From Glycine soja (taxonomy: Eukaryota; Streptophyta; Magnoliopsida; Fabales; Fabaceae): a stretch of 64,000 nucleotides of DNA. Position 1 is the stretch's first letter; the number at the start of each line of letters is the position of its first letter. The notes below the pieces were generated by a model that was given only the letters and a program-made list of their open reading frames with translations, was not told the DNA's origin and did not search any database. Where the stretch lies: positions 3,583,261 through 3,647,260 of the forward strand of contig NC_041002.1 in NCBI RefSeq assembly GCF_004193775.1, in the 5' to 3' direction. Below are positions 23,795-34,960 of this stretch, in pieces. The position numbers and the translations under genes were made by a program.

Positions 23795-24075
23795 GGAAAG
23801 ACCCTTGACATCAGAGAAGGATGAAACCCAGATCATTGAGCTTGCATGGTTCCTGATGTCATCATCCCTTACTCAATGCATTCATGTGTGTGAGGTGTGT
23901 AAGAGAGTTTTCGAAAATAAGAGTGCTTTAAATGGTCATTCAGCTATTCATAAATGGGCTATTGATTTTGAATTAATGGTTTACAAATGTGCTGAACGTG
24001 GAAAAGTATATGATCAGTAAAACGCAATAAATGGCCATATGCGTGATCACAATCATATAAAATATAGGCCATGAA
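23795..24075 (+). pseudogene. Broken C2H2 zinc-finger fragment
   Basis: A frame after an acceptor-like TATATATGCAG encodes CEVCKRVFENKSALNGHSAI followed by H, a canonical C-x2-C-x12-H-x3-H finger of the plant ALxGH type. A second finger follows (KCAERGKVYDQ, stop, NAINGHMRDHNH). It has lost its second cysteine to Arg and holds a TAA stop in the loop. The paired fingers are therefore non-functional as one protein. It lies about 1.35 kb downstream of the UBA-type exon and could come from the same ancestral locus, but the splice phases of the two segments do not agree. Confidence 0.55.
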
Positions 24076-24860
24076 TTTAATTCCCATAGTGATCCTACCA
24101 GTGTTTCCAAAAAAACAAAAACTTAGATTCTTAGCTCTAGAATCTTGTCGTAAAGACATTTGAGATACTTGTAACTTGTAAGCTTCTTATCAATATTATA
24201 GAATTATAATATTTAATTTTCTTTCAGGATCTAACCTTCTTCCAAGAAAATACATGCACCTTCTCTGTGTATGAGTATGCAAATGGCAAATATTTGGTAT
24301 ACATGTGTTTTTCTTTGAAGATTTATTTGAGTGGATCTTCAAATTTAAATAGAAATGTTAAAATGCACTTCTGTCGTCGGCAAGTAATGAATGTTACTGT
24401 GTTAGACAGGTTAGTTAATCAGATATTTAGATAATCAAACATTTAGATGTAAGCATGTTCCGGCATGCTGTCCCAACTTCGATTGTGTCTTGATACAGTT
24501 TTAACCTCTTCTTGCAGTTTGGCCATAATTTAAGTTACATGTTTTATTATATTGCATGCTATTGTATAACCTCAAGTCTTCTAAACACTGAAAGCAAAAT
24601 TTATCGGTAGTGGAGAGATGGAGAGCATCCATCAAACTTTCTCCATTAGAGATCAGAGTATTAAGTTTAGATTTTTTTTTTTAAATAAAATAGTTGCAAT
24701 CTAATGTTTGTAAACATTTATCATTTTGAAAGAAAAGAACCTCAGCTAAATAAACAAAACAAATCATTCCTCAATTGAAGTTGCTCTTTTCTAAGGCAAT
24801 ATCCATCACCTGTGGTGGAAAAAATAAAATGTAATCAAGTAACAAGATATGAGAAATATC
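24076..24860. other. Intergenic; 3' flank of TBL copy C
   Basis: No coding segment is visible. The last part, near 24800 (CAATATCCATCACC), resembles the 3' flank of copy A near 13435 (CAACATCCATCACC), which supports origin of A and C by duplication including downstream sequence. Confidence 0.5.
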
Positions 24861-26856
24861 TCAGTCTTCATTCCTTGATTGCTTTTCCCACTTCTTCATC
24901 ATTTCCAAAAGAATCTCATTCCATGTGTCTATAGGTCCAGGCAAGCACCAATGAACACAATCATTCTGCACACTCCCTGCATTCCCATTTACAAATGGAA
25001 AAGGATTCATATAAGGACCAGGGTGGCCATCAGGTCTCAATAATGCCAATTTGGTCACATCTAATGCTTCTAATCTTAACCTTCTTTTGGCTTTTGCCTT
25101 GGCATATTCCACTTCTTCAATCTCAATCTTTCTCATCTCAGCATCCATCCCTTCAAGTTGCTTCTCCGCATTTCTATAGGGCTTAGTCTTTGGACATGCA
25201 CCAGCCTTATCCCACTCACCTTCAAAATGATGTGGTGAAAATGTTGTCACAATTACATCAATTCCATTGCCTTTATCTCCTCTTCTCTCAATTATGCTAT
25301 TAAGGGTGGTTCTAAGGGCCTTTCTTAACACAATATAAAACCCAATTTCAGTGTGATTAAGCCCAGGACAGTAGTGGCAACCTAAAACTGAATCACCCTC
25401 ATGGTAAACTGCTGGAAGCAAAAGCCAATGTCCAAATGATAACACAATCAAGTCCATTTGATCCATATCGTTTGCCCACCTCTCATCAACATGATCCAAG
25501 TACAGATTATTATTTGGGTTTGTGCTTGATTTTTCAACACCATGCACAAGAAAAGGAGACCAATACAAGGAAACGCTTGCATTGTGTGAAGGAAAGTGCC
25601 ACCGGCTGAATTGGTTGTCCTTGCCAGTTTTGTGGTTGTAGACAAGGTTAGGAGTTGAGGCAGTGGCTAACATGCAAAGAAGGGACTCTAATTGGTTCCT
25701 GGCCATAGAGTCCCCCACAAAAGCTACATGCTTGTTCTTAATGTGTTGGAGAAAAGTTTGTGGCTCAAACCTTGGAAGATTGCATTGAGTTGGTTTCCAT
25801 CTCCAGTGAAGATAGCCAGATTCAGGCCTGCCATGTGTGATGCAATTTCTGCCCTCTTTGATTGTTCCACATGTTGTATCATTGTACAAAGGGCTTCCAC
25901 TGTCACTCACCCATTCACCATTGCAATAGTCACATTTGGTCTCTTTAGTTTTTCCCTTTTCTGCAATGAAGTACAATCAAGTCTTGTAAGTTGTAACACA
26001 TCCCAAGTTACTAATGATATTACAATTCAGGACACAAGTATATAATTTTAAGAGTTAAATGGTGTTTTTGGTTCCAAAATTATTATCAATTGTTGAGTTT
26101 TATCTTTAACTTTTAAAACTACCACTTTTTATTCTTGCATTTTCTAAATACTTAAGGCTTGTTTGTCCTTGTATTGATTGTTTTTTTGTTTCATTTTCTG
26201 TTTTTTCACTTTTAATATACAAAATTGTCACACTGTTTTAATTTGTTTCTTGTTTTAAAAAATTTGTACAGGAGACAGAAAAAAACAAAATAAATCGTTT
26301 TCATAGTTTTCTATACAAATCTTTGAAAACAGAAAACAAATTCATAACATGGTGCCAGTTTTGTGAAAGTAGAAACAGAAAATAAAAATAGAAATAAATA
26401 CAAAATAAACATGTCCTCAACTTTGGTCCATCGATCAGTCTAACTCTGTTATACATATACATAGTTGGACTGAGGAATGAAAACTTGAATATATACTAAG
26501 AAATAAAAACGAAAAGGTCAGAGTTTTACTTTTACAAGACAGAACAAATACAAAAAAGTTGACAATTTCATTGAGACAAGAAACACCATTAATCTAAATA
26601 TTAAGAAGAAATTGTGCATGCTTATAGTAATACCTGCAGAAGAAGGAGGAGAAGCTGAAAGAGAAGAACGGTACGTGATGTTATTATTGGTGGAATGTGG
26701 AAGATCAGTTTTAGGAGATGGAGAAAAGGGTAAAGGGTAAAAGAATGAATGAATCAGAGCCATAGGAAGCAGAACACAAATGGTCCATGGAATAAGTCTC
26801 TTGGTGAGGGCGAGGGATTTGTTGTCTTTGAATTGGTCAGTAATTGGCATCTTCAA
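24861..26856 (-). CDS. TBL19-like: TBL-family O-acetyltransferase, copy C (intact)
   Basis: Closest in sequence to copy A. Exon 1 is 26856-26634 and exon 2 is 25960-24861, with a phase-1 intron, giving 440 residues. Exon 1 encodes MKMPITDQFKDNKSLALTKR, a hydrophobic anchor (LIPWTICVLLPMALIHSFFY) and a Ser/Pro stem. Exon 2 begins with EKGKTKETKCDYCNGEWVSD, a variant of the usual entry with an additional Cys. The GDS motif is at about 157-159 (FVGDSMARNQ) and the DxxH motif at about 408-411 (DCVHWCLPGPIDTW). No frame breaks were found. Expected to be a Golgi wall-polysaccharide O-acetyltransferase; the acceptor sugar cannot be read from sequence. The 673-bp intron holds a foldback-like insertion. 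Confidence 0.92.
26156..26418. mobile_element. Foldback-type insertion in the intron of TBL copy C
   Basis: The left part (GGCTTGTTTGTCCTTGTATT ... CATTTTCTGTTTTTTCAC) is partly complementary to the right part (GTGAAAGTAGAAACAGAAAA ... CAAAATAAACATGTCC). This gives degenerate inverted arms around an AT-rich middle. Copies A and F lack this block. No target duplication could be fixed, so the class is unknown. Confidence 0.4.
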
Positions 26857-28300
26857 AGCTTTCCTTCTTGCTTATGTTTCCCTTTTTCGTGTTCATCAGA
26901 TGAGAACAATGAAGAGAAACACTGAATTTTTTGTTTTCTGCATTGATCATGTGGAGTGAAAGTCAAAAAAGAGGAGAGACATAGAAGCAGGTTTCTTTGG
27001 TTATTCAGTTATAGAAACAGGCAGAAGGATCCTCTATGATCTCTCCAATTTACTAACTAATTGTCATAGAATCTTGCTTTTCCAATTTTGTCCTGAATCC
27101 TTATTATTGTGATATAAATATATGTAAAGTGATTAAATCTTAAATCACTGATCCCATAGATCAACTAAGGCAAAATTATTTCAACGTAAATATTAATATT
27201 TTTTTTACAAATATCAGAAAATTTATGACAACGTATTTTACTTAAGCTAAACTCCTACTTAGTGATGTAAAATTTGTGTTTTGGAGTTTAGACAAAAAAA
27301 AATCATTAAATATTATAAGAATACCTGTAAAAAAAATTGACAAGGAAATGTGCATTAAATCATAACTCAGTAGTACAAAAATTTCTGTGATCTCAATTTC
27401 TGTTTTTTTTGTTTTTAACAACTATTTCATTCTCTATGAGCGTGTACTTTGCCTTTTCAGTTTTGAATAAATATATTATTTTCCGTGGTACTAGAAGGAA
27501 AGCCCAAAGCAATGTGATGCAAGGATAGAATCGTCTACCCACTTCAGATTGCTTCCTAGTAATGCGGGTTTCGTCTACATTAAAGTTGATTGTACATGTT
27601 TGACTTATTAGGATGATTTGTAAAAAGAAGATATTGGATACTTTAGTTGTTAACCTACTTTGTAGACTTCCTACTTTAAAGATTGAAAAATTAACTCTGA
27701 CAGATTTTTTTAATGTAAAGAGAGTTGGTATGATAACTTTTTTTGTTGTTGGAGAAATTATAAATTTATAATGTAAAGAGAATTGTTATGCTATCTTCAA
27801 TGTAAAGAGAGTTGGTATGATATCCATAATTATTTGTTGAAGTAATAATGAATGAGTTTGTTATTAAAGGAAAGACAGAGAGAATTTCTGAGTAACATTA
27901 CCCAAAACCCTTGAAATTTTTTAAGGATATCATAGAATTTCTCTAATATAAAAACAATATTCGGTCTTTATATTTTTCAGGTATGAATCTTTTGGTTGAT
28001 AAAGCTCATTTCTTTCTTCTATAGCAAAAATAATTCATTTTATTAATAAGAAATTATTTTTGTACAATATACATATATATAACAATATTAAAAAATAAAC
28101 AAGGAGCTAGAGAAAGAGAAATATAAAATAAAATAAATATAATGAATGAGAGAAAAAAAATGTATATTATAAATATATAATATTACAAAAGTGTCTGTAA
28201 ATTATGCAATACTAATTACCTGATAAGCTATCATAGTTTACATGCCTTTCCATTTATACAAACCTAATTACATTCATACTACATAAAAATACTTTTTAAT
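26857..28300. other. Upstream region of TBL copy C and AT-rich spacer
   Basis: The first ~200 bp upstream of copy C resemble the same region of copy A (GTGAAAGTC..., CTCTATGATCTCTCCAATTTAC), consistent with a duplicated promoter. At 27713-27830 the phrase AATGTAAAGAGAGTTGGTATGAT recurs about three times with variation, a decayed short tandem repeat. No gene is seen. Confidence 0.45.
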
Positions 28301-28309
28301 ATTGATTAT

Positions 28310-28560
28310 TTAAAAGTTTCAACGCCAGTTTTATTACACAATTTTGTTGTGCAATAGGTTGTTAATGTATTATTTAATCACGATTTTGTTCTGCAACAAA
28401 TTTTATTACAAATCGAAATCACGATTCAGTTGTGTGATGAATTGTTGTACAACGGAAACATAATTTTGTTGTGCATCAACAGCACCAAATATAAAGAAAT
28501 TGTGATTCTGTCATGTGAAATTTCACAACAGAATCATGATTTCATTTTACCATAAAAAAA
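28310..28560. repeat. Dispersed repeat with TTTTGTTGTGCAA / GATTCTG motifs
   Basis: Several inverted and direct occurrences of CACGATT(T)TGTTGTGCAA-like words are packed together. The same vocabulary (AACAGAATCATGATTTCATT, TTTTGTTGTGCA) reappears at 57260-58180. It appears to be a transposon-associated repeat whose class I cannot name. Confidence 0.5.
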
Positions 28561-28848
28561 TACCTAGCAATGTGAGTGCAAGATGGGATGGGAAATGGTA
28601 GTTTGATAATTGCTCTTGATTGGTAGGGGTCAAGAGCAATTTTGTTGGAACCAGTAGTAATACCGAACAAAGGCTAGGAACTGAGTTATCTAAAATAAAT
28701 AAATAAAAGTATGGGTTTGTCATTGTTTTCGTATATAGATTATCATGTAAATACTTATTTTGGTTTCGAGAAGTGTGAGACAATGCCAAATTAATTTTTG
28801 AAAGATAAAAAAATTCAAATTTAATCTTAATGTGTAAAAGTGCAACAT

Positions 28849-29360
28849 GTTGACTTTATCGTTAAATTTGTAAAATTATTTTATTATTAAATTATAATAT
28901 TCAATGACTAAATTTGATATTAGTTATAAAAACAACACACAAGAACTTATTTATTATAGTTGGTGACAATCTTCACTATAAATAGATAAGAGAATTAGTG
29001 GAAAAAAAACAACACACATGAAGAGAGAATGCGTGAGAAGAGAGATTGTGAAACAAAATTACTTTGTTAAGAGAAAAATGTTTATGTATGAGTGTTATCA
29101 TTTATTGTAACTCATTGAGTGAGGTACTCGAGCTTGAAGAGTGATATACTATTTAGGGTAGGTTACAATTATGTAATCATTTTTGTATTAAGTGAAATAC
29201 TTTTGAGACGATTTCGTGGGCGTAGACAAGAGGTGTCGAACCACATTAAATTTTTGTGCTCGTTATTATTTGTCTTACAGTGTAATCTTTATTGTGCTTT
29301 CACGATTCTTTATATGTGTAGGTAATTTTATTTGTGGGAGAGTTGATTATCCAACATAAT
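28849..29360 (+). mobile_element. Possible copia-type LTR remnant
   Basis: The segment ends in CGTGGGCGTAGACAAGAGG, AACCACATTAAATTTTTGTG and finally TATCCAACA. That order is typical of the 3' half of plant copia LTRs. A TATA-like CTATAAATA lies near 28975. The 5' boundary is a guess and no target duplication was found. Confidence 0.35.
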
Positions 29361-31650
29361 AGTATGCTGACTTTACAAAGAAATTACCATCTTTACATAG
29401 CTTCCACATAATCGAATCTTCTCCTAAATCTTAACACACCAGGATACACAACAACTCATTATAGTCTCTATGCTAGAAAATTTGAACAGCCCTTTGCAAA
29501 TTCCATGAACCTATCTCAACATGAATTTGGTTAGAAACTCTCCAATCTTCTGTTTCCGGAATTGGCTTGCTAGCAACAAAAGAATTCATGGAGCCCGCAA
29601 CCAAAGATCTTTCCCAATGTTGATCCTCTTACCATCACCAATTCTCCACTTGAGACCCCTGCTAACCAACACGTGAAAAGCTTGGATACTTCGCCAATCA
29701 AAGCTTGAATTATGGCCTAAAGCAGCCTCCAAGAAGACCCCTTGAGGGTAATATTTGGTTTTGAAAACTCTCACAATAGTAGTATTTGGGTTAGAAATCA
29801 GCTTCCACCCTTGCTTCGCTAGAATGGCTAGATTGAATCCAAATAGGTGTCGGAAACCCATCCCTTCAAACTCTTTTCTCACTGCCATCTTATCCCAATT
29901 CAACCAGTTAATCCCTTGCCCTTTCCATTGTTGCCACCCCACCAGAATGAGTTCATTATACGCTAGATCTAGTCGACTAAGGAGACGAGCATGGGGAAGG
30001 TGCTCATGCAATAGACTGGAATAAACTACTATATAGATTTAATCAGAACCTCCTTGCCAGAAATGGATAAATGCTTCCATAACCAATGGTTTATCTTCTT
30101 GCAGATTCTATCCTTAAGATAGTTAAAAACCTTTATTTTTCTTCCTCCCAATCATGGATGAAAAATCCAAGTATCTTCATGTGACAAGACTCTCGGACAC
30201 CCCCATAATACTAGAAACTTCATCCTTGATGAGAGGGGATGGGTTCCTACTAAAATAAACATTTGATTTGGCCAAGTTAATGGCTTGGCTGGAAGCCTTC
30301 TTAAGCAAGGAAAGGATTATCTTCATGCAACTGCTTTCCTTGGAATTTTTCCTGAAAAATAAGAAGCAATTGTCAACAAACAATAAGTGTGAAAGGGATG
30401 ACACCCCTCTGCACACTTTAATACCATGCAAGTCTCCCCTCAACTCCTCCTTCTTAATCAAGTTGTAATGCCTTCATAATAGAGGATAAACATATAGGGT
30501 GATAGTAGGCCATCCTGTCTTAAACCTCTTTGGGAAATAACTGGGCCTACACCTTAACCATTGACTTGCATATTATACTTTATTGATTGAAGACACATAA
30601 ACATTCAACCCACCCAACACTCACAGAAACCCAATTTCAGTAGTATAGCTCTCACAAAACCTCACTTAATTCTATCATATGCCTTACTCATATCAACCTT
30701 AAGTGCCACCTCTTCTTGCTTGCCCTTCACCTTGCACTTCATATGATGAATCGCCTCAAAAGCAACAATCGTGTTATCAGTTATTGACCTATTCTCCACA
30801 AATGCAGATTGCTCAACAAAAATGCAGTTTGGCAAAAGAGGCTTTAACCTATTGGCAAGAATCTTAATAAGGACTTTATAAACCACATTGCAAATAGATA
30901 TGGGACGAAGACCTTTCATGGATTCTAGATTTTCCTTTTTGGGAATCAAAACTATATTAGTATCATTGAGATTGGGGGAAGACAACTATCCTAAAGCCAA
31001 AGCACATAAGTTTGAAACCGCTCCTCACCCCACACAAGTTCCAAAATCTCTTATAGAACACCGGATTGAAGCCATCGGGCCTTGAAGGCTTGTCCGAATT
31101 CATATTGAGCAGGGCATGCTTGAGCTCCTCCTTCAAGAAGGGCTTAGTAAGCTCTTGATTATCTGAATCAAAAACTCTAGCTTCAACACACTTAATCACA
31201 AGGTCACTCCGTGTTGCTACTAATGTATAACTTATCAAAATAAGAATTAGCCACTTTATGCAAACCCTCTTGAAATTCCATGACTTCCCCCATTATCATC
31301 CAACAACTTATCAATTTTGTTCTGCTTCCTATAGGTTAATGCCATGGCATGAAAGAATTTCGAATTTGAGTCTTTATCCTGACACCAATAGGCCTTTTCC
31401 CTTTGTCACCAAAACGCATCTTCCTTGTTCAGCCACAATCCCATGGCCTCCCTAGCTTCCTCATACCTTCTAATACCCTCTTCATCCCTAATGTCCTCTT
31501 CCTTGCTAGCCCTAAAAGCTTCTACATCTTTTTTGCATCTGTCAATCTCAGCTCTGAAACTCAATTTGAGGTTTTTCCCCCAAGCCCTTAAATCAACAGC
31601 ACAATTATCCAACTTGCCTAGAATACTAGCAAAAGGATCTTTGCCCCAAA
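29350..31650 (-). mobile_element. Dead LINE (non-LTR retrotransposon)
   Basis: Minus-strand segments, in order from 31650 to 29350, match a plant L1-type ORF2. A coiled linker (AVDLRAWGKNLKLSFRAEID) is followed by SDKPSRPDGFNPVFYKRFW. The reverse transcriptase core follows: NIVLIPKKENLESMKGLRPI, SICNVVYKVLIKILANRLKP, QSAFVENRSITDN and ALKVDMSKAYDR. The palm motif region reads SHLLFVDNCFLFF where active enzymes have F/YADD. The zf-RVT part includes GMGFRHLFGFNLAILAKQGW, then WRIGDGKRINIGKDLW. Multiple frameshifts and stops separate these parts, so it is inactive. The endonuclease part is missing (5' truncated). Confidence 0.88.
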
Positions 31651-31870
31651 TAACTATGTTGGTCGTTGTTTGTATGTCACTGTGTATGATGTATGATGGT
31701 CACTTTTTTCTTTAAATATATTTACTTATTTTAAATTTACATTATTTATTGAATTTTATTATTATTTATTTACCTGTTTATACATTTCAAATTGTACAAT
31801 ATATAATAAATTAATTTTTACTTAGGATGATTTTTTAATTTATTTAATATTATCTCAATCTATTATTTAT

Positions 31871-32490
31871 TTATTTATTTATATCAAATTTAATAATGAA
31901 GGTTCTTTTTTTAGGTTCATATATTGATAGTGATCTCATAAGATCACTTGCCTCAATAGATGTTACTTCATCATTTGTGTCAGAAAAATCATCATCGATT
32001 ACATCTTGTTCATTAGATGTTTCCCCAACAAATGAGTTTGACATAACATAATCTCCATCATCTTTATCCAAATACATAATTGTTCACAACATGTGAGAAC
32101 TAACTTCACTACCTTGTTATGGGATAGTAGAACAATCCACAATATCTTCTTCAACATACATTTCTAAGACTATTACGCCATTTTGTTTATCAAAAGCACA
32201 AATCATGATTTGTACATCTTCATCATCATATATATGTAATGTAACATATTTTTTTACTTACTATGAATCTTGATGTTGTAGACAATATAACTTAATTTGA
32301 GCATAACTTTAATTTATCATGTATCTTCCTTTTTAATACATAAAAATTGATACTACCTCTAATCTTAATTGCTCTCCTAGTGCTTTCAAATATCAAGCCA
32401 TCATCCCCATCGTACACCCTCCCATTAATATACACAAATGCTACAATTAGAGCAACCACAATTCTTATCAACATACCCTCAAATGTACAA
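31871..32490 (-). mobile_element. MULE transposon relic, N-terminal part
   Basis: Minus-strand segments include ALIVAFVYINGRVYDGDDGL followed by IFESTRRAIKIRGSINFYVL. Further on come MYLDKDDGDYVMSNSFVGET and SLSIYEPKKRTF. These resemble the N-terminal region of Mutator-like (MuDR-type) transposon proteins of legumes. Stops separate the two parts and no transposase core follows. Assignment is from memory of the family's N-terminal phrases. Confidence 0.6.
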
Positions 32491-34640
32491 TATTAACTTA
32501 ACTTGAACAATTATACATAATTTTTGGAAAATAGAATATAATTAAACTTACAAATACATAATTAATAATATTTAACAAAAATAAAGTATAAAAAATCACA
32601 TACAATATATCAAAAATAAAACTACACTTTTACTAAAAATCATTAAAAAAAAATATTTCATAAATCTTCACAAAATAGACATAATCATATAACATAAAAA
32701 AAAATATTACATATTCATCTAGTTATACAAATGCATAACATATATCTCTTAACATATAAAAAATGAATGTGTAAGAAAAAACTCAAGCGTTTGATGTATA
32801 TATTGAATGTGTGAATAAGACCAAAAGTAGCCTATATTTATAGTTACAACCCTAGTTAATGCAAATTGTTGTTTCAATGCTAAGAACAATGTTATTTTCA
32901 CGTGATTGTATTTGAACCTGCATATAAATATTGTCGATTCATATTTTCTACAATTGTTTAATGACCACTTGTTTCATGCACGAATCAGCAATTACAAATT
33001 GTTGTATCACCAAACCAACAACTTCAAATTGGTGCACTAGTCATGTTGACGTGACAAACCAACAATTTCGAATTACTACTTCCTTCTAATGTGACAAACC
33101 AACCATTTCAAGTTGGTACTTCATTTTAAGTGTTCATGTAACAAATTCAATTTATTATATCCTTAATACACTGTTGGCATCTCTCAGACTCATATAAAGA
33201 ACACAATCAAATCACCCACTTGAGTGATTTGATAGTGTTTCAACAACTACCAAAATTTATACTATTATTCTTAGAGTGAAACAATTATTTTAAATGATTA
33301 TTTCATATTTTTTTTACTAATTGAACTATCAAATTTTCAAATTATCATTTTGACTTAAGACTTTGATCAAAATAGATTCATATCAATAATCTCAATATAT
33401 AATAAAATCGTCCAGCCAATGGCATGTGTTGGCTGCATATTGAATAGCAATACTTTTTTCACTTTTTTATTTTACTCTCTCACTTTCTCTTTTTGATTTT
33501 TAGAAAACCCTCCTATTGCCGGAGTCACACTCTAGTTTGTTTTAAAATAAATCCATTTTGATAAAAAGTTTGTAAAAATAACCCAAAAGGTCAATAACTA
33601 TGAAAAAATCAGTAATTTCCAATCAAGTGTTGCATACTACATGATATTGATAAGTCACAAAAAACTACTCGAGAGCTTATTTTTAAGCTCCTTTTAATGA
33701 GATTATGTGAAGAAAAACAGTTAGGCCAAACACTATCATTTGGATAATTATTGATTGGTGTGTATTTCTCTCAATAAGGTGAACCATTCATATCGTTATT
33801 AAAAAAAGTCTTACTAATTACTTCCTCTGTTTCAGTTTATATGACATTTTAGAGGGAAAAAATATTCTAAATTATATATCATTTTACAAAACCAATACAG
33901 CATTAATTATTTTTTCTAAAACTACCATTAATCAGTACATGCATTAATAATATTTTTCTCAATTCTCGGAATTTGTCTTTCCCAAGTCATTTCTCTTTTA
34001 GTTCAAAGCCAATTTTTATTCTTCATGCACATTTATTCACAAGAGAACTCCAACAACATTGGACTTTTGGAAAGTGCAGAACACGTGTTACATAGCATTT
34101 GCCAAAAAATGTCTAACTAATTATGAACAATGACATTGTACATATGGACCCACCTACAAAATAATTAATACTCGATAAACAGACACAGATCTGAGAAGTC
34201 AACATTTCATTGTCCAGGCACTGTCATTGGCAAGTAAACTCAACAGTGGCATTTATAAGGAAAATGTTGAACATATTTCTCTCTCTGAGGGAAAAGCAGA
34301 GGAATATAAGGAGAAATAAATAAATATAAAAAATTAATAATACGTGAAAGCAAATTAAAGAAAAATCTGTTAAACAAAATAATAATAAATGTCCTTATGT
34401 TTCATTTCATCAATATCTTCCTACCATCCTAGTGAATATTTCTTGCCTTCTGAACAGCTCATAAATTACCCATTCTAGTGAAAAGTACCTCAGCCGCATG
34501 AAAATAAATTATTGTTTACTTAAAGTATAGAAGATAATCATCTATCAACCACATCCATATACATCCATGCTTATAGTCAAATCAAAATATTCAGAGAAAA
34601 TTAATTTTATACCTAACAATAACTAAACTCTTTTTTTTTT
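32491..34640. other. Repeat-rich spacer
   Basis: At 32985-33150 an irregular unit of about 60 bp (GTGACAAACCAACAATTTC and variants such as CAACTTCAAATTGGT) recurs about four times. At 33820-33860 TACTTCCTCTGTTTCAGTTT followed by ATATGACATTTTAGA looks like one end of a Stowaway/Tc1-mariner MITE, whose other end I could not find. At 34605-34655 the sequence matches 35845-35915, the shared 3' flank of the nearby TBL copies. No gene is seen. Confidence 0.45.
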
Positions 34641-34646
34641 TATAAA

Positions 34647-34952
34647 TTAAATTTGCCAGTGTGAGAACGAAAGAGCCACCGAGTATAACCTTGTTGGAAT
34701 TGGCTGAATCCGTGAAGTTTTCCAATAGTGGCTAACATGCAAAGGAGGGACTCTATGTGGGTTCCTTGCCAGAGAGTCCCCAACAAAAGCTATATGCTTG
34801 TTGCTTATGAGTTGGAGAAAAGTGTTGGGGTCAAACCTTGGACAATCGCATGTAGATTCAGTTGTTGGAAATACGTTTTTCTTTTTGCAAGTATTATCTT
34901 GAAAGTGAGTCTCTGAATCTTTCGTTTTTTGCTCCCAATGTCCCTTTGCCAA
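34647..34952 (-). pseudogene. TBL deletion stub
   Basis: Only the catalytic-entry block remains: CPRFDPNTFLQLISNKHIAF followed by VGDSLARN. A one-base insertion (AACCC for AAC) then shifts the frame to HIESLLCMLATIGKLHGFS and TRWLFRSH. Upstream, the sequence passes directly into the 5' UTR/promoter shared with copies D and E, so exon 1, the intron and the start of exon 2 are gone. Downstream, coding sequence stops at TCTCAC and passes into the shared 3' flank (CTGGCAAATTTAA on the minus strand). This locus is therefore a D/E-type gene reduced by two internal deletions. It cannot encode an enzyme, since the DxxH part is missing. Confidence 0.85.
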
Positions 34953-34954
34953 AA

Positions 34955-34960
34955 CACGTG
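34955..34960. promoter_or_regulatory. CACGTG box in the shared TBL promoter (stub)
   Basis: Palindromic G-box core inside a promoter block also found upstream of copies D and E: AACACGTGCCTA, then AGCAATCTGGTACAC, then GTTAGCAACGTA. Confidence 0.5.
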
